Origin: Bradyrhizobium sp. WSM1743
GTDB taxonomy: Bacteria; Pseudomonadota; Alphaproteobacteria; Rhizobiales; Xanthobacteraceae
Assembly (NCBI RefSeq): GCF_000473065.1
Contig: NZ_AXAZ01000017.1
Span: forward strand, 80,813 to 144,812
DNA: 64,000 nt
Direction: 5' to 3'
Under the pieces are notes generated by a model. It did no database searches. It saw nothing but the letters and a program-made list of their open reading frames with translations, and was not told the DNA's origin. Of this stretch, positions 54,948 to 63,393 are shown in pieces. The translations under genes and the position numbers were made by a program. The first letter of the stretch is position 1, and each line of letters opens with the position of its first letter.

Positions 54948-55130
54948 GACGGACTCCGCTTCCACCTGAACGCACGGTGAATGATGGCGTCCTATCGCGC
55001 CCGCAGACGGACTCAATTTTCAGCCCGTCATGGAAACCAGCCGCCGATTGCCAAGTTGTCCCGGTCGTGAACCGGAGCGGCCGACATGCAAAATCGCTCG
55101 TGCCCGCCTCCATGACCAAGGGAGACACAC

Positions 55131-55409
55131 GTGAAGACATTCATCATCTCAACGGCCGCTGTTCTCGCGGCATCCTCGGCGCTTGCGCAAACGACTAAAT
55201 CGCCGGGTGCCTCGAGCAACGCACCGGGTCAGCAGATGCAGAACACGACGAAGCCTTCGACAGCTCCCGGCGCCTCCGAATATGCGCCTGGTCATCAGAC
55301 CAATACCACCGCTGGACCGGGCCATTCGGAAAGTGCGCCCGGACAGAAGATGCAGAACACCACGGGTTCGAGCACCAAGAACACGGGTTCGAGCACCAAG
55401 AAGTATTGA
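55131..55409 (+). CDS. Small secreted repeat-bearing protein (92 aa)
   Basis: Starts at GTG 55131 with AAGGGAGA upstream. The signal peptide is FIISTAAVLAASSALAQ. The mature 74 residues carry internal repeats: a SAPGQ(Q/K)MQNTT-type block twice and PGxSxxAPGxQ units around residues 24-70. Low-complexity Ser, Thr, Asn, Gln and Pro suggest an extended, disordered protein. No function is known; comparable small exported repeat proteins occur widely in rhizobia. It is encoded independently of its neighbours. Confidence 0.65.
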   Translation: MKTFIISTAAVLAASSALAQTTKSPGASSNAPGQQMQNTTKPSTAPGASEYAPGHQTNTTAGPGHSESAPGQKMQNTTGSSTKNTGSSTKKY

Positions 55410-55593
55410 TGCGCGGTCGAATTCGTTCAACTCCGCCAGACGGCGCCGACCAACCCGGTCGGCGCCGTTGCCTTGTCAGACCGCGCGGCGCGCGCCGCAA
55501 GATGACCGTTCAAAGTGATTGTGGCCCGTGCGTCGAGCAGAAACTTCCGCCCGCCCTGTTGCCTGTCCGCGCCATCCCGACCATATTGCCGCC

Positions 55594-55974
55594 ATGACAA
55601 AAAAGCCCTTCCGCCTCACGCCCTACCAGGTGCAGTTCCTGATCGTCGTCGGCTTCGCCTCCGTCGGCTATGCGCTTTATGTGCGCTATCTCGCGATTGA
55701 GCTGTCGCAGGTCGCCCTCGCCTGCGACGCCGGCCTCCAGACTGCGATCTGCAAGGCGCGTTCGGTTGCGACCGTCCTGTTCAAGAATTCGGTGTTCGGC
55801 ATCGTTGCGCTGGTGGTGGCGACGCTGAACCTGATGCGGCCGTCGATCGTGCTGCTCACCGTCGGCATCGTCGCCGCCGGTCTCGGCATCGTGCTCTACA
55901 ATGTCGTGCTGTCGGGCCTGGCGATCGGCCTGTTCATCCTTGGATTTGCTCGGCCCGCGCCCGCCACAGCGTGA
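55594..55974 (+). CDS. Four-helix membrane protein (126 aa)
   Basis: Hypothetical integral membrane protein beginning at ATG 55594. The layout suggests four hydrophobic helices: QFLIVVGFASVGYALYVRYL, LFKNSVFGIVALVVATLNLM, SIVLLTVGIVAAGLGIVLYN and VVLSGLAIGLFILGFARP. One pair of cysteines (ACDAGLQTAICKA) is present between the first two. The frame starts at 55519, but that part is not conserved. The 3' end overlaps the convergent ndvC 3' end by about 40 bases. No function can be assigned. Confidence 0.72.
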   Translation: MTKKPFRLTPYQVQFLIVVGFASVGYALYVRYLAIELSQVALACDAGLQTAICKARSVATVLFKNSVFGIVALVVATLNLMRPSIVLLTVGIVAAGLGIVLYNVVLSGLAIGLFILGFARPAPATA

Positions 55975-57550
55975 GCGCGAACAAGAAATAGATCGCGCAG
56001 GTCCACAGCGACTGCCAATTGTCGCGGCCTTCGTTGAAGAGCACGAAGACGGCCGACAGCGCCAGCACGCCCGCGAACACCGCTTCCGCGATCGGACGCT
56101 GGCCGATCTGCGGCCGGTTCAGCATCAATAGCGCGAACGGCACCACCGCCATCGTCAGCGAGGCGTAGGGAAAATCCTTGTAGCGCGGGTCGAACACGAA
56201 ACCGAGCGCGGTCGCCGCCGCGATCACTGCTGTCACCGCCAGCGTCAGGCCGAGCACCGCGGTGAGCTTCGACCATTTGCGCCCCTCGCGCGGGCCGAGC
56301 AGGTCGAGAAAGGTCGGAAGGCTGCGGCCGATCACCATCGCCTGCGCGCAGAAGATCGGCGACAGGATGCCGGCGAGCAGCAGCGCGCCCCAGAGCAGCC
56401 AGCCGCCGATGCCGTAGCTCTCGTAATACATCTTGTCGGCGCCGATCCCGAGCAGGATGCCCGCGGTCGTCGCCGAGATGCCGACGCCGAGCCAGGCCGA
56501 GAAGCGCGGCGTCCACGGCCGCCGGCGCAGCGTGATGAGCGCGACGGCGAACACCAGCACGGAAAGGCCCATGCCCGCGCCCATGTACCATTTCCAGTAC
56601 GGGAAATTGCTGATCGGCTCGCCCGGCGGATATTTCAGGCTCCGGCGCACCGAATCATACAGGCCCCAATAGCCGCCGACGGTGCCTTCCAGCCTGCGCT
56701 TCCACGGCTGGTCGTAGGACTCGATCAGATTGACGCGAAACTTCTGCGCCTTGGCAAGGCTCAGGATTTCCGAGACGACACGCGCCTGGTTGGTGCGCGA
56801 CGGCAGCGCGGCGTCGCGCATGCGGCCCTCGCTCGGCCAGCCGGTTTCGCCGATCAGGATCTCCTTGCCGGGGAACGCCACCGCCATGCGCTCGCGGATC
56901 GCCTCGACATGGGCGGAGGCGAATTTCGCCTTGACGGGGAAATCCTCCCAATAGGGCAGGATGTGGATCGTGACGAAGTCGACCGCGTCATGGACCTCGC
57001 GGTTCTTCAGCCAGTATTCCCAGACATCGGCATAGGTCACGGGCACGCTGACCTGCGTCTTCACCAGGCGGATGATGGAGACGAGATCCGCCGTCGTCAT
57101 CTCGCCGCGCAGCAGCACCTCGTTGCCGACGATGACCGCGGTGATGACGTCGGGGAATTGCTTGGTGAGGCGAATGGCGAGCCCGGCCTGCTCGAAATTC
57201 TTGGTGCGGTTGCTGGAGAGCCAGATGCCCTGGAGCACTTTCAGCCCGCCGATTTTGGCGGCGATCGCCGGCACCTGGTCGAGTCCGTTCTCCATCGAAT
57301 AGGTGCGAACGCAGTCGGTGATTTGCTTGAGCTGGCGCAGGTCCTGCTCGATCTGGTCGGCGTCGATATGGGTCCATGCGTCCAGCGGCGACTGCTCGCC
57401 GCGGAACGGCGCGTAGGAGACGCATTGGACCTTGTCGGCGGGGTCAATCGGGGCGCGCGCGAGCGTGATCGGCGTGGCAAGCCACCACCACACGGCAGCG
57501 ATCGCACCCAACGAAACGAGCAGAAGCGCCAGTGGCGTACGAAGAGAAAT
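55934..57550 (-). CDS. ndvC: NdvC, membrane beta-(1,6)-glucan synthase-like protein with GH17-type domain
   Basis: Involved in cyclic beta-(1,3)(1,6)-glucan formation in Bradyrhizobium. A GH17-like domain (about 25-300) carries AVIVGNEVLLRGEM near residue 140 and ILIGETGWPSEG near residue 233, whose Glu are the likely catalytic pair. About eight membrane segments follow. The chosen start is ATT 57550: GGAGG lies nine bases upstream, and it opens a full membrane anchor (SLRTPLALLLVSLGAIAAVWWW). The TTG at 57511 would cut that anchor in half and has no ribosome site. The protein of about 58 kDa fits the published size I recall for NdvC. The 3' end overlaps the convergent membrane-protein gene. 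Confidence 0.78.
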   Translation of the reverse strand: MSLRTPLALLLVSLGAIAAVWWWLATPITLARAPIDPADKVQCVSYAPFRGEQSPLDAWTHIDADQIEQDLRQLKQITDCVRTYSMENGLDQVPAIAAKIGGLKVLQGIWLSSNRTKNFEQAGLAIRLTKQFPDVITAVIVGNEVLLRGEMTTADLVSIIRLVKTQVSVPVTYADVWEYWLKNREVHDAVDFVTIHILPYWEDFPVKAKFASAHVEAIRERMAVAFPGKEILIGETGWPSEGRMRDAALPSRTNQARVVSEILSLAKAQKFRVNLIESYDQPWKRRLEGTVGGYWGLYDSVRRSLKYPPGEPISNFPYWKWYMGAGMGLSVLVFAVALITLRRRPWTPRFSAWLGVGISATTAGILLGIGADKMYYESYGIGGWLLWGALLLAGILSPIFCAQAMVIGRSLPTFLDLLGPREGRKWSKLTAVLGLTLAVTAVIAAATALGFVFDPRYKDFPYASLTMAVVPFALLMLNRPQIGQRPIAEAVFAGVLALSAVFVLFNEGRDNWQSLWTCAIYFLFALTLWRARAEQIQG

Positions 57551-57730
57551 CGGTTCCGTCCTCCGCGAAGGGTCCGTCGATTACCTGCTCGCACGCCATC
57601 TGCCAAGGGGGGTGTCCAAATGCCGATCCACTCTGCGGATCCGCCCTCTCCCCCAAAAGGAATCTGGCTGCGGTCGTCCGACCGTGCTCTAGGATTGTGA
57701 CTTTGCTGGACAAAATTCGAAATACAGGTC

Positions 57731-58432
57731 ATGGACTCCCAAAGACTTTTCCGCCGCATTGGAGACCCATTTGGACGCCATCACCGGCGCGTCCGCGGGA
57801 TCCTGACGCGGACGGCCATCGGATATATTGGGGAATTCATGCGGCAACGGGTGTTCGAGTCACGAAATGCGGTCCTGCGGCAGTTCGCCGCCACCTTGGC
57901 CGTCTCCTCCTTGCTCGTTCTGATGGGTGTTGGTGGTGCCTCCGCCCAGAGCGGCACGCCGGCCCCTGACCAGGGCAAGGCGGCCGCCCAGCCCGCCGAC
58001 GCCGCCAAGGACGCCGCCCAGAATCAGCGCCGCACCGACGAATTCGCCGAAGCGGCCCAGGTCATCAACGGCCCGGCCGGCAACCCCGAATGCGTCTGGC
58101 TCGGCCGGCGCGTGGTGCGGCTGATGTGGCGGGACGACCTCGATACCGCGTTCCGCCATCTCGACCTCTACGACCGCTTCGGCTGTCCGGGCGGCCACAT
58201 CCAGGCTGCGTTCCGCTGCCTGACCCGCTTCGGCGGCCAGATCGACCCCAAGGTTGCCGAGACCCTGGACAGCCGTGTGCACGCGTGCTGGATCAACCCG
58301 GCCGCCCAGCCGCAACAGGCGGCGGCCACGGCGTCCCAGCCGGCCGCACCGGCAGCCGGCAATTCGCCGGCACCGCAGCCGGCCGCGAGCCCCTCGCCTG
58401 CGGCAAGCCCGTCCCCGGCGCCGGCGAAATAG
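57731..58432 (+). CDS. ndvD: NdvD-like exported protein
   Basis: 233 residues from ATG 57731, or 197 from ATG 57839, which has a better ribosome site (GGGGAA) and opens directly into a signal peptide (FAATLAVSSLLVLMGVGGASAQ). The mature part has a helical domain with four cysteines (NPECVWLG, RFGCPGGH, AFRCLTRF and HACWIN) and a Pro/Ala tail. It lies between ndvC and ndvB, the position of the ndvD gene reported in Bradyrhizobium japonicum as a third gene for cyclic glucan synthesis, with a product of about 26 kDa. That match supports the longer start. The assignment is from location and size. Confidence 0.6.
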   Translation: MDSQRLFRRIGDPFGRHHRRVRGILTRTAIGYIGEFMRQRVFESRNAVLRQFAATLAVSSLLVLMGVGGASAQSGTPAPDQGKAAAQPADAAKDAAQNQRRTDEFAEAAQVINGPAGNPECVWLGRRVVRLMWRDDLDTAFRHLDLYDRFGCPGGHIQAAFRCLTRFGGQIDPKVAETLDSRVHACWINPAAQPQQAAATASQPAAPAAGNSPAPQPAASPSPAASPSPAPAK

Positions 58433-58667
58433 CCCAAGCTCTTAAAATAGCTCCGGCCGTTTCAGCTGCCGTTCAGGAATGGTCGGCCATAGACGCGGTC
58501 GGCACTGCCACGTGATTTTCGCAAAAGGCCATGCCCTCATAAGGACATGAGGCCATGACAGTTGTGAAACCGCGCGGCAGAGATATGCTCCCTTTGCCGC
58601 GGACTCGGTCGGATCTCGGGGTCGGATCCGCTTCCCTGCCACCTCAGCCCCTTTTGGTTTAGCCGCG

Positions 58668-61337
58668 ATGCGCGTTGTCGCCGCCGTTCTGTTGCTCGTG
58701 TCTGCGCTTCACGCAGGGCTGTGGGGAGTCTTGCGCGACAAGGAACCCGCGCCTGATTTCAAAGGGCTCTTGCCCAGCGTGTCCTACGCGCCGTTCGAAG
58801 GCTCGGCTCATCCTGATATCGACAACATCCCGACCGTCGAGAAAATCCGCGCCGACCTCAAGACGCTGTCGACCATGACGCGCGCGATCCGCCTCTATTC
58901 GTCCACGGGCGGCGTGGAGCTGGTGCCGCCGATCGCGGCCGAGTTCGGCCTCAAGGTCACCGTCGGCGCCTGGATCGACAAGGACAAGGATCGCAACGAG
59001 CGCGAGATCAAGGCCGCCATCGAGCTTGCCCGCAAGAACAGCAACGTCGTCGGCGTCGTCGTCGGCAACGAGGTGATCTACCGCGGCGAGCAGAAGGTCG
59101 AAGACCTCATCGACATGATCAAGAAGGTGAAGGGCTCGGTCCGCGTGCCCGTCACCACCGGCGAGATCTGGAACATCTGGCGCGACAATCCCGAGCTCGC
59201 CTCCAGTGTCGACTTCATCGCCGCGCACGTGCTGCCCTACTGGGAAAACTTCCGCTCGGACCAGGCCGTCGACCAGGCCGTCGACCGCTACAATCTCCTG
59301 CGCAACCTTTTCCCCGGCAAGCGCATCGTGATCGCCGAGTTCGGCTGGCCCAGCCAGGGCTACAATTTGCGCAACGCCGATCCTGGCCCGTTCCAGCAGG
59401 CGCTGATCCTGCGCAACTTCGTCACCCGCGCCGAAGCCATCGGCATGGAATACAACATCGTCGAGGCCATCGATCAGCCCTGGAAATTCTTCGAAGGCGG
59501 CGTCGGTCCGTACTGGGGCATCCTCAACGCCAGCCGCGAGCCGAAATTCGCCTGGACCGGCCCGGTGGAGAACCCCGACTATTGGAAGCTGATGGGCATC
59601 GCGCTCTTGGTCGGCATCCTGCTGTCACTGCCGATCCTGCGGATTGAAAAAGCGACCGCGAAGCAGGCCTTCCTGCTGTCGGCGACCGCCAACGGCGTCG
59701 GCGCCTGGGCCGCGACGGTGTTCGCGTTCTGGAACAGCCATTATTTCATCTTCGGCTCGGCCTTCGCGCTGACGCTCGGCATGATCCTCCTTGTTCCTCT
59801 TGTCCTCATTGCGATGGCGCGCATCGACGAGATCGCGGCGGTCGCCTTCGGCCGGCCGCCGCAGCGGCTGCTCAGCAAGGGCAAGCCGGTCGAGAACGTT
59901 CCGGAAGATTACTACCCGAAGGTCTCGATCCATATCCCGGCATATTTTGAGCCGGTCGAGATGCTCAAGCAGACACTGGATGCGCTGTCGCGGCTGAACT
60001 ATCCGAACTACGAATGTGTGGTCATCATCAACAACACGCCGGACCCCGCCTTCTGGCAGCCGATCCAGGACCATTGCCGCGCGCTCGGTGAACGCTTCAA
60101 GTTCATCAACGCCGAGAAGGTGCAGGGTTTCAAGGCAGGCGCTCTGCGGATTGCGATGGACCGGACCGCGGCGGATGCCGAGATCATCGGCATCCTCGAT
60201 GCCGATTATGTCGTCGAGCCCGACTGGCTGAAGGACCTCGTGCCCGCCTTCGCCGATCCGCGCGTTGGCCTCGTGCAGGCGCCGCAGGAGCATCGTGACG
60301 GCGATCTGTCGATCATGCACTACATCATGAACGGCGAATATGCCGGCTTCTTCGATATCGGCATGGTCCAGCGCAACGAGCTCAACGCTGTCATCGTGCA
60401 CGGCACGATGTGCCTGATCCGCCGCGCCGCGATGGACATGGCCGGCGGCTGGTCGAGCGACACCATCTGCGAGGATAGCGATCTCGGCCTTGCGATCCAG
60501 GAGCTCGGCTGGACCACCCACTACACCAACACCCGCTACGGCGCGGGCCTGTTGCCCGACACCTACGAGGCCTTCAAGAAGCAGCGGCACCGCTGGGCCT
60601 ATGGCGGCCTCCAGATCGTCAAGAAGCACTGGCGCCGCTTCCTGCCCGGCGCGAGCCGGCTGACGCCCGACCAGAAGCGCGAATATGGCCTCGGCTGGCT
60701 GAACTGGCTGGGCGCCGAAAGCCTCGGCGTCGTCGTGGCGCTGCTCAACCTCATCTGGGTGCCGATCGTCGCCTTCGCCGACATCGCCATCCCCGACAAG
60801 ATCCTGACGCTGCCGATCATCGGCGCCTTCGTCGTCTCGCTGGCCCACTTCCTGTCGATGTACCGCGCCCGCGTCGCCATCAAGCCCGGCCAGATGCTGG
60901 GCGCGATGATCGCGGCGATGAGCGTGCAATGGACGGTGTCGCGCGCGGTGGCGCAGGGCCTGATCACCGAGCACATCGCCTTCGCCCGCACCTCCAAGGG
61001 CGGCCTGTCCAGGATGTCGATCGAGTTCCAGGCGTTCTGGGAGGCCGTGATCGGCACCCTGCTCGTCGTCGGCGCCGGCGTGCTGATCGCCTCCAACAGC
61101 TTCCGCCAGATCACCGAGATCTACATCTTCGCCGGCGTCCTGGTGCTGCAGAGCCTGCCGTTTCTCGCCGCGGTCGCCATCGCCATCCTCGAGCTCAGCC
61201 GCATCAACTCGTTCCAGTTCTGGCGCGACAGCGCGATCCGCACCGCCGAGCTGATCGGCCTCCGCCCGGTCGCCCTGCCCCACCCGGGCGGCACGCCGCA
61301 ACCGGTGCCGAGCGAGGTGCGGCGGGAGGCGAACTAG
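58668..61337 (+). CDS. ndvB: NdvB, glucan synthase with GH17 and GT2 domains
   Basis: 889-residue membrane protein that makes cyclic beta-(1,3)(1,6)-glucans. A signal anchor (VVAAVLLLVSALHAGL) leads into a periplasmic GH17-like domain (about 30-290) with VVVGNEVIYRG near 133 and IAEFGWPSQG with Glu at about 224. Three membrane segments follow, then a GT2 glycosyltransferase with HIPAYFEPVEML, DADY near residue 511, ICEDSDLGLAIQ near 601 and KQRHRWAYGG near 639, followed by more membrane spans. The size fits the roughly 100-kDa NdvB described in Bradyrhizobium. It is oriented away from ndvC. Glucan export and hypo-osmotic adaptation are the expected roles. Confidence 0.85.
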   Translation: MRVVAAVLLLVSALHAGLWGVLRDKEPAPDFKGLLPSVSYAPFEGSAHPDIDNIPTVEKIRADLKTLSTMTRAIRLYSSTGGVELVPPIAAEFGLKVTVGAWIDKDKDRNEREIKAAIELARKNSNVVGVVVGNEVIYRGEQKVEDLIDMIKKVKGSVRVPVTTGEIWNIWRDNPELASSVDFIAAHVLPYWENFRSDQAVDQAVDRYNLLRNLFPGKRIVIAEFGWPSQGYNLRNADPGPFQQALILRNFVTRAEAIGMEYNIVEAIDQPWKFFEGGVGPYWGILNASREPKFAWTGPVENPDYWKLMGIALLVGILLSLPILRIEKATAKQAFLLSATANGVGAWAATVFAFWNSHYFIFGSAFALTLGMILLVPLVLIAMARIDEIAAVAFGRPPQRLLSKGKPVENVPEDYYPKVSIHIPAYFEPVEMLKQTLDALSRLNYPNYECVVIINNTPDPAFWQPIQDHCRALGERFKFINAEKVQGFKAGALRIAMDRTAADAEIIGILDADYVVEPDWLKDLVPAFADPRVGLVQAPQEHRDGDLSIMHYIMNGEYAGFFDIGMVQRNELNAVIVHGTMCLIRRAAMDMAGGWSSDTICEDSDLGLAIQELGWTTHYTNTRYGAGLLPDTYEAFKKQRHRWAYGGLQIVKKHWRRFLPGASRLTPDQKREYGLGWLNWLGAESLGVVVALLNLIWVPIVAFADIAIPDKILTLPIIGAFVVSLAHFLSMYRARVAIKPGQMLGAMIAAMSVQWTVSRAVAQGLITEHIAFARTSKGGLSRMSIEFQAFWEAVIGTLLVVGAGVLIASNSFRQITEIYIFAGVLVLQSLPFLAAVAIAILELSRINSFQFWRDSAIRTAELIGLRPVALPHPGGTPQPVPSEVRREAN

Positions 61338-61339
61338 GG

Positions 61340-61390
61340 CCCTCATGGTGAGGAGCCCGCCCTAGGCGGGCGTCTCGAACCATGCAGGCC
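61340..61390. repeat. Half copy of intergenic repeat family D
   Basis: CCCTCATGGTGAGGAGCCCGCCTAGGCGGGCGTCTCGAACCATG-like sequence matches the left part of the element at 51888-51994, with a different central hairpin (CCCGCC-CTA-GGCGGG). It starts three bases after the ndvB stop. Confidence 0.65.
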
Positions 61391-61686
61391 GAGCTCGGCC
61401 GGCCACCTCCAGCAGTTCAGCGTGGATGACAGCCCGCCAATCAGGTTGAGCATTCCGGCCTAAGCGGCAGAAACCGCGAACAAATCCCCGCCCCTGCCAC
61501 GATCTTCGGCAACCACCCGCACTATTGACCTCCGCAGCCACTGCCCCTACACAGCGCGGGCCGACAGCATGATCCGGAAACAGCCGGTTTTCCCCGCAAC
61601 GCAAGCTTAAGCGCAGCGGCAAGACATGCTTCTCGAATGTCCGAAGACGATGGCGATCTCTTTATCGATGCCATCCGCGGCCATGG
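61391..61686. other. Non-coding gap between ndvB and tRNA-Lys
   Basis: About 300 bp without a supported gene. A 19-codon frame (ATG at about 61637) runs into the tRNA, but there is no ribosome site to back it. No promoter for the tRNA was resolved. Confidence 0.5.
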
Positions 61687-61762
61687 GAGCGCGTAGCTCA
61701 GCCGGTAGAGCACGTGACTTTTAATCACGGGGTCCTGGGTTCGAGCCCCAGCGCGCTCACCA
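61687..61762 (+). tRNA. tRNA-Lys (anticodon TTT)
   Basis: 76 bases including an encoded CCA end. The acceptor stem is GAGCGCG (61687-61693) with CGCGCTC (61752-61758). The anticodon arm reads GTGAC-CTTTTAA-type loop with anticodon TTT, and the T arm has GGGTTCGAGCCCC. It sits at the start of a low-density, accessory-looking region, a common integration target, though no matching direct repeat was found. Confidence 0.95.
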
Positions 61763-61860
61763 CTTGAAAATACAAGCTTTTTCCGGTCCAATAACCGCCC
61801 CCACATTCTGCCTGGACAAGGTCCGGTAAGCATTGGGTAAGCAGATTCTGCGCATCCTTT

Positions 61861-62208
61861 GTGTTTGTCGATGGTGCGCTGATCCTGCCCATGGCGTCGA
61901 TCGGCCGGCGTTGGTCGAGAGTTGTATCGTCCAGTCGCCAACTGGACGCAGGTGCGCTGGACTCTGTTTTCGTGACGTGGTTGCATGCATCAACGCGTAA
62001 AACCACACGGGGGGATTCGCAGTACCTGAGCGGCACCGGTTCAAATCCGAGCACGCACACTTCGTCTGGCTACACCCGCAACAACGGCACCTATGTCGCG
62101 CCATACGTCGCCACAAATCCAAATAGCACACAGCGGGACAATTTCGGCACCAGCGGCAACTACAACCCCGACAACGGGAGATTCGGCTCGCGGACCCCGC
62201 GGTATTAA
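61861..62208 (+). CDS. Small protein with conserved GTYVAP-type C-terminus
   Basis: 115 residues from GTG 61861, but the start is uncertain. Only the last 55 residues look like a known small exported-protein type (SSGYTRNNGTYVAPYVATNPN, then STQRDNFGTSGNYNPDNGRFGSRTPRY). The N-terminal half has no signal peptide and little protein character, so the gene may be a fragment joined to unrelated sequence. Comparable proteins occur in phages and alphaproteobacteria without known function. It lies between tRNA-Lys and the Ntn hydrolase gene. Confidence 0.4.
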   Translation: MFVDGALILPMASIGRRWSRVVSSSRQLDAGALDSVFVTWLHASTRKTTRGDSQYLSGTGSNPSTHTSSGYTRNNGTYVAPYVATNPNSTQRDNFGTSGNYNPDNGRFGSRTPRY

Positions 62209-62313
62209 GGCAACCCAACTCGACCTCGTCAGACCCATCGCCGTGGACGACCGTTAATTTCCGTTTACCCGCCTCGGGCGCGACTCGCGTATGAGCGGGG
62301 GAGAAGATTTCAA

Positions 62314-63183
62314 GTGACAATTGCAGTTTGCTACGTTTCGCCGGAAGGGATCGTTTTGGGTGCGGACAGCACGACGACGTACGGATCTCTGCACTTCAAC
62401 AACAGCCAGAAGCTGTTTGAGGTAGGCGAAAACAGTACTCTCGCGATGGTTACGTGGGGACTCGGTGGCCTCAGCGTTAACAGTCATCGCACCCTAATTG
62501 CTTTGTTCGATGACGACCTGAAGAAAAAGCCGCCGTCTTCAGTCAAAGAAGTTGCTGACCGATGGGCGGCCTTCTTCTTTGCTGCATATAACGACCCGAC
62601 CACGCCCCTTGCGCCGTTCATCGCACAGTGCCGAGCGCTAGCGGCGAAGCCAGCTCACGATCCGCAGAACCCGCAAGATCCTTTGGCACGGACAGATCCT
62701 GAAGAAAAGTGGCTGCAAGAATGGCGGCTGAACTTGGTAGTTGGATTTTGCGTGGCTGGATACGTCATGCCGGATCGATCGCCCGCGGCCTTTGAGGTGG
62801 TATTCGATCCCATCGCGACCGCGCCCCCTACCCCAGCGGCAAAACCGCACGGTTATTGGTTTTGGGGAGCCCCGAACATGATCCAGCGGCTAATATTCGG
62901 CTGTGATGAACAACTCAAGAACAGCATCGTCAATTCGGGCAAATGGAACGGAACAGCCGGCGAGTTGGAGGCATTGGTATCGCGGCACGCCTTGGATCAT
63001 CCGTTGGTTCCCATCCGAGACGCAATCGACTTTGTGCACTCGTGCGTATCGAGCACCATCAAGGCTTTCAAGTTCTCCAACCTTGCCCCGATCTGTGGCG
63101 GCCCTATCGAAATCGGGTTGATTACCACGGATCGCCGGTTTAGGTGGGTGCAGCACAAGCTTTGGGATGTCGCTATCTCTTGA
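62314..63183 (+). CDS. Stand-alone proteasome-like (Ntn-hydrolase) protein candidate
   Basis: 289 residues from GTG 62314 with GGAG 10 bases upstream; the stop of an 8-codon frame (62291-62317) overlaps the start (GTGA), suggesting coupling. The N-terminus TIAVCYVSPEGIVLGADS and later QKLFEV resemble proteasome/HslV subunits. After Met removal, Thr2 would be the N-terminal nucleophile. Counting from it, Asp17 falls exactly where catalytic Asp17 does, and Lys32 is one off Lys33. The C-terminal two thirds are unlike HslV or Anbu. Local GC is lower than the neighbours. A peptidase role is inferred from the pattern. Confidence 0.5.
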   Translation: MTIAVCYVSPEGIVLGADSTTTYGSLHFNNSQKLFEVGENSTLAMVTWGLGGLSVNSHRTLIALFDDDLKKKPPSSVKEVADRWAAFFFAAYNDPTTPLAPFIAQCRALAAKPAHDPQNPQDPLARTDPEEKWLQEWRLNLVVGFCVAGYVMPDRSPAAFEVVFDPIATAPPTPAAKPHGYWFWGAPNMIQRLIFGCDEQLKNSIVNSGKWNGTAGELEALVSRHALDHPLVPIRDAIDFVHSCVSSTIKAFKFSNLAPICGGPIEIGLITTDRRFRWVQHKLWDVAIS

Positions 63184-63195
63184 GGAGACGTGAGC

Positions 63196-63393
63196 ATGGC
63201 CAGAAGCGATTATTCGGAGAGCGTAGTGAAATCAGGGCACCAAATCTCGGATCGGGCCTTTTCCGACCTCCTGAAGGCTGACACCAATCGCACGTCGGCC
63301 GACGTGCATCGCCTTTTGGGAGACCCGCGGGTTTCCGTTGGCGTGCCCGTGCGCGATCAGATGACCACAACTGGCAATCTGGTTGTGAAGTAG
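63196..63393 (+). CDS. Small hypothetical protein (65 aa) behind the Ntn-hydrolase candidate
   Basis: ATG 63196 has GAGGAG about eight bases upstream; this site overlaps the TGA of the preceding gene, so the two are probably one operon and translated together. GTG 63190 is too close to the site. The peptide is polar, with SGHQISDRAFSDLLKADTNRTSADVHRLLGDP, and no membrane segment or signal. It could be a partner or substrate of the hydrolase candidate, but nothing in its sequence proves that. Confidence 0.55.
   Translation: MARSDYSESVVKSGHQISDRAFSDLLKADTNRTSADVHRLLGDPRVSVGVPVRDQMTTTGNLVVK

Noticed and set aside
61522..61986. Leftward frame across tRNA-Lys
   Set aside because: It translates the tRNA and has the typical false GLEPRTP-like pattern; no ribosome site.
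62034..62060. GGTTCAAATCC resembling a tRNA T arm (possible second attachment half)
   Set aside because: Only three of five stem pairs fit, and it does not match the tRNA-Lys end.
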